NCBI GenBank assembly: GCA_030603165.1
Contig: JAUVYH010000016.1
Location: 1-32,611 of the forward strand
Direction: 5' to 3'
Source: Fidelibacterota bacterium
Lineage (GTDB): Bacteria; Fidelibacterota; UBA2242
Length of the DNA stretch: 32,611 nucleotides
The number at the start of each line of letters is the position of its first letter. Positions within the stretch are counted from its first letter, which is position 1. Both the position numbers and the translations under genes were made by a program. The notes beneath the pieces were generated by a model. It made no database searches, had not been told where the DNA came from, and saw only the letters and a list, made by a program, of their open reading frames with translations. Positions 32,511 through 32,611 of the stretch are shown piece after piece.

Positions 32511-32611
32511 ATGTATAATAAAAGGAATTTGTTGAGAGTGTTAATATTATTGATTTTTTCCCCATTACTTATTTATCCACAGGCAGCTCGTATTTTTGTT
32601 AACGGACGTTA
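32511..32611 (+). CDS. Start of a secreted protein, cut by the window end
   Basis: An ATG after GAGAAGGATG opens a frame of 33 codons that runs off the end without a stop. It reads MYNKRNLLRVLILLIFSPLLI, then YPQAARIFVNGR, a convincing signal peptide with probable cleavage after the first PQA. No domain can be recognised from so few residues. Confidence 0.7.
   Translation, partial: MYNKRNLLRVLILLIFSPLLIYPQAARIFVNGR

Overview
The window looks like a chromosomal segment from an uncultured Gram-negative bacterium of the FCB group, in or near Calditrichota, KSB1, Marinimicrobia or Ignavibacteria. The case rests on several secreted proteins ending in the NYPNPFN-type C-terminal domain of type IX secretion (T9SS) cargo, a PorV/PorQ-family barrel, two TonB-dependent receptors with carboxypeptidase-regulatory-like N-termini, and lipoproteins with classical lipoboxes. 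I cannot assign a species from sequence alone.

Left part (1-6,500), AT-rich and patchy: a divergent isopropylmalate/isocitrate-type dehydrogenase; a REP-associated tyrosine transposase flanked by matching 25-bp palindromes; an AT-rich gene for a 723-aa protein that appears to combine an RNA-polymerase alpha-CTD-like hairpin, a sigma region-4-like helix-turn-helix and several winged-helix-like repeats, flanked by 45-bp direct repeats; an intact tRNA-Asn; then a toxin-first PIN toxin/antitoxin pair lying between that tRNA and a degenerate second tRNA-Asn copy. The antitoxin 3' end runs into a long imperfect inverted repeat resembling an integron attC site. A HIT-family hydrolase gene follows.

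Middle part (6,500-18,000), all on the minus strand: an acyl-CoA-synthetase-like gene translationally coupled to an EF-G-like GTPase; a methylenetetrahydrofolate reductase fused to a cysteine-rich C-terminal domain; a large T9SS-exported protein gene interrupted by one in-frame TAG; and a TonB-dependent receptor with a strong terminator. The ligase and MTHFR genes share a near-identical upstream sequence containing a TTGACA-N17-TAAAAT promoter.

Right part (18,100-32,611), all on the plus strand: a tiny T9SS-tagged protein that looks like the N-terminal motif and sorting domain of a larger family with the middle missing; a tightly coupled five-gene operon (lipoprotein, TonB receptor, PorV-like barrel, NHL-type lipoprotein, large secreted protein) in which every junction overlaps by 1-4 bp; then a duplicated leader and signal peptide followed by an 892-aa OB-fold-type T9SS cargo protein. 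The cluster is visibly richer in G+C than its surroundings. I infer that it builds an outer-membrane/cell-surface assembly: receptor, barrel and lipoproteins in or at the outer membrane, with T9SS-tagged proteins as exported partners. The window ends with a calcineurin-like lipoprotein phosphoesterase and the start of another secreted protein.
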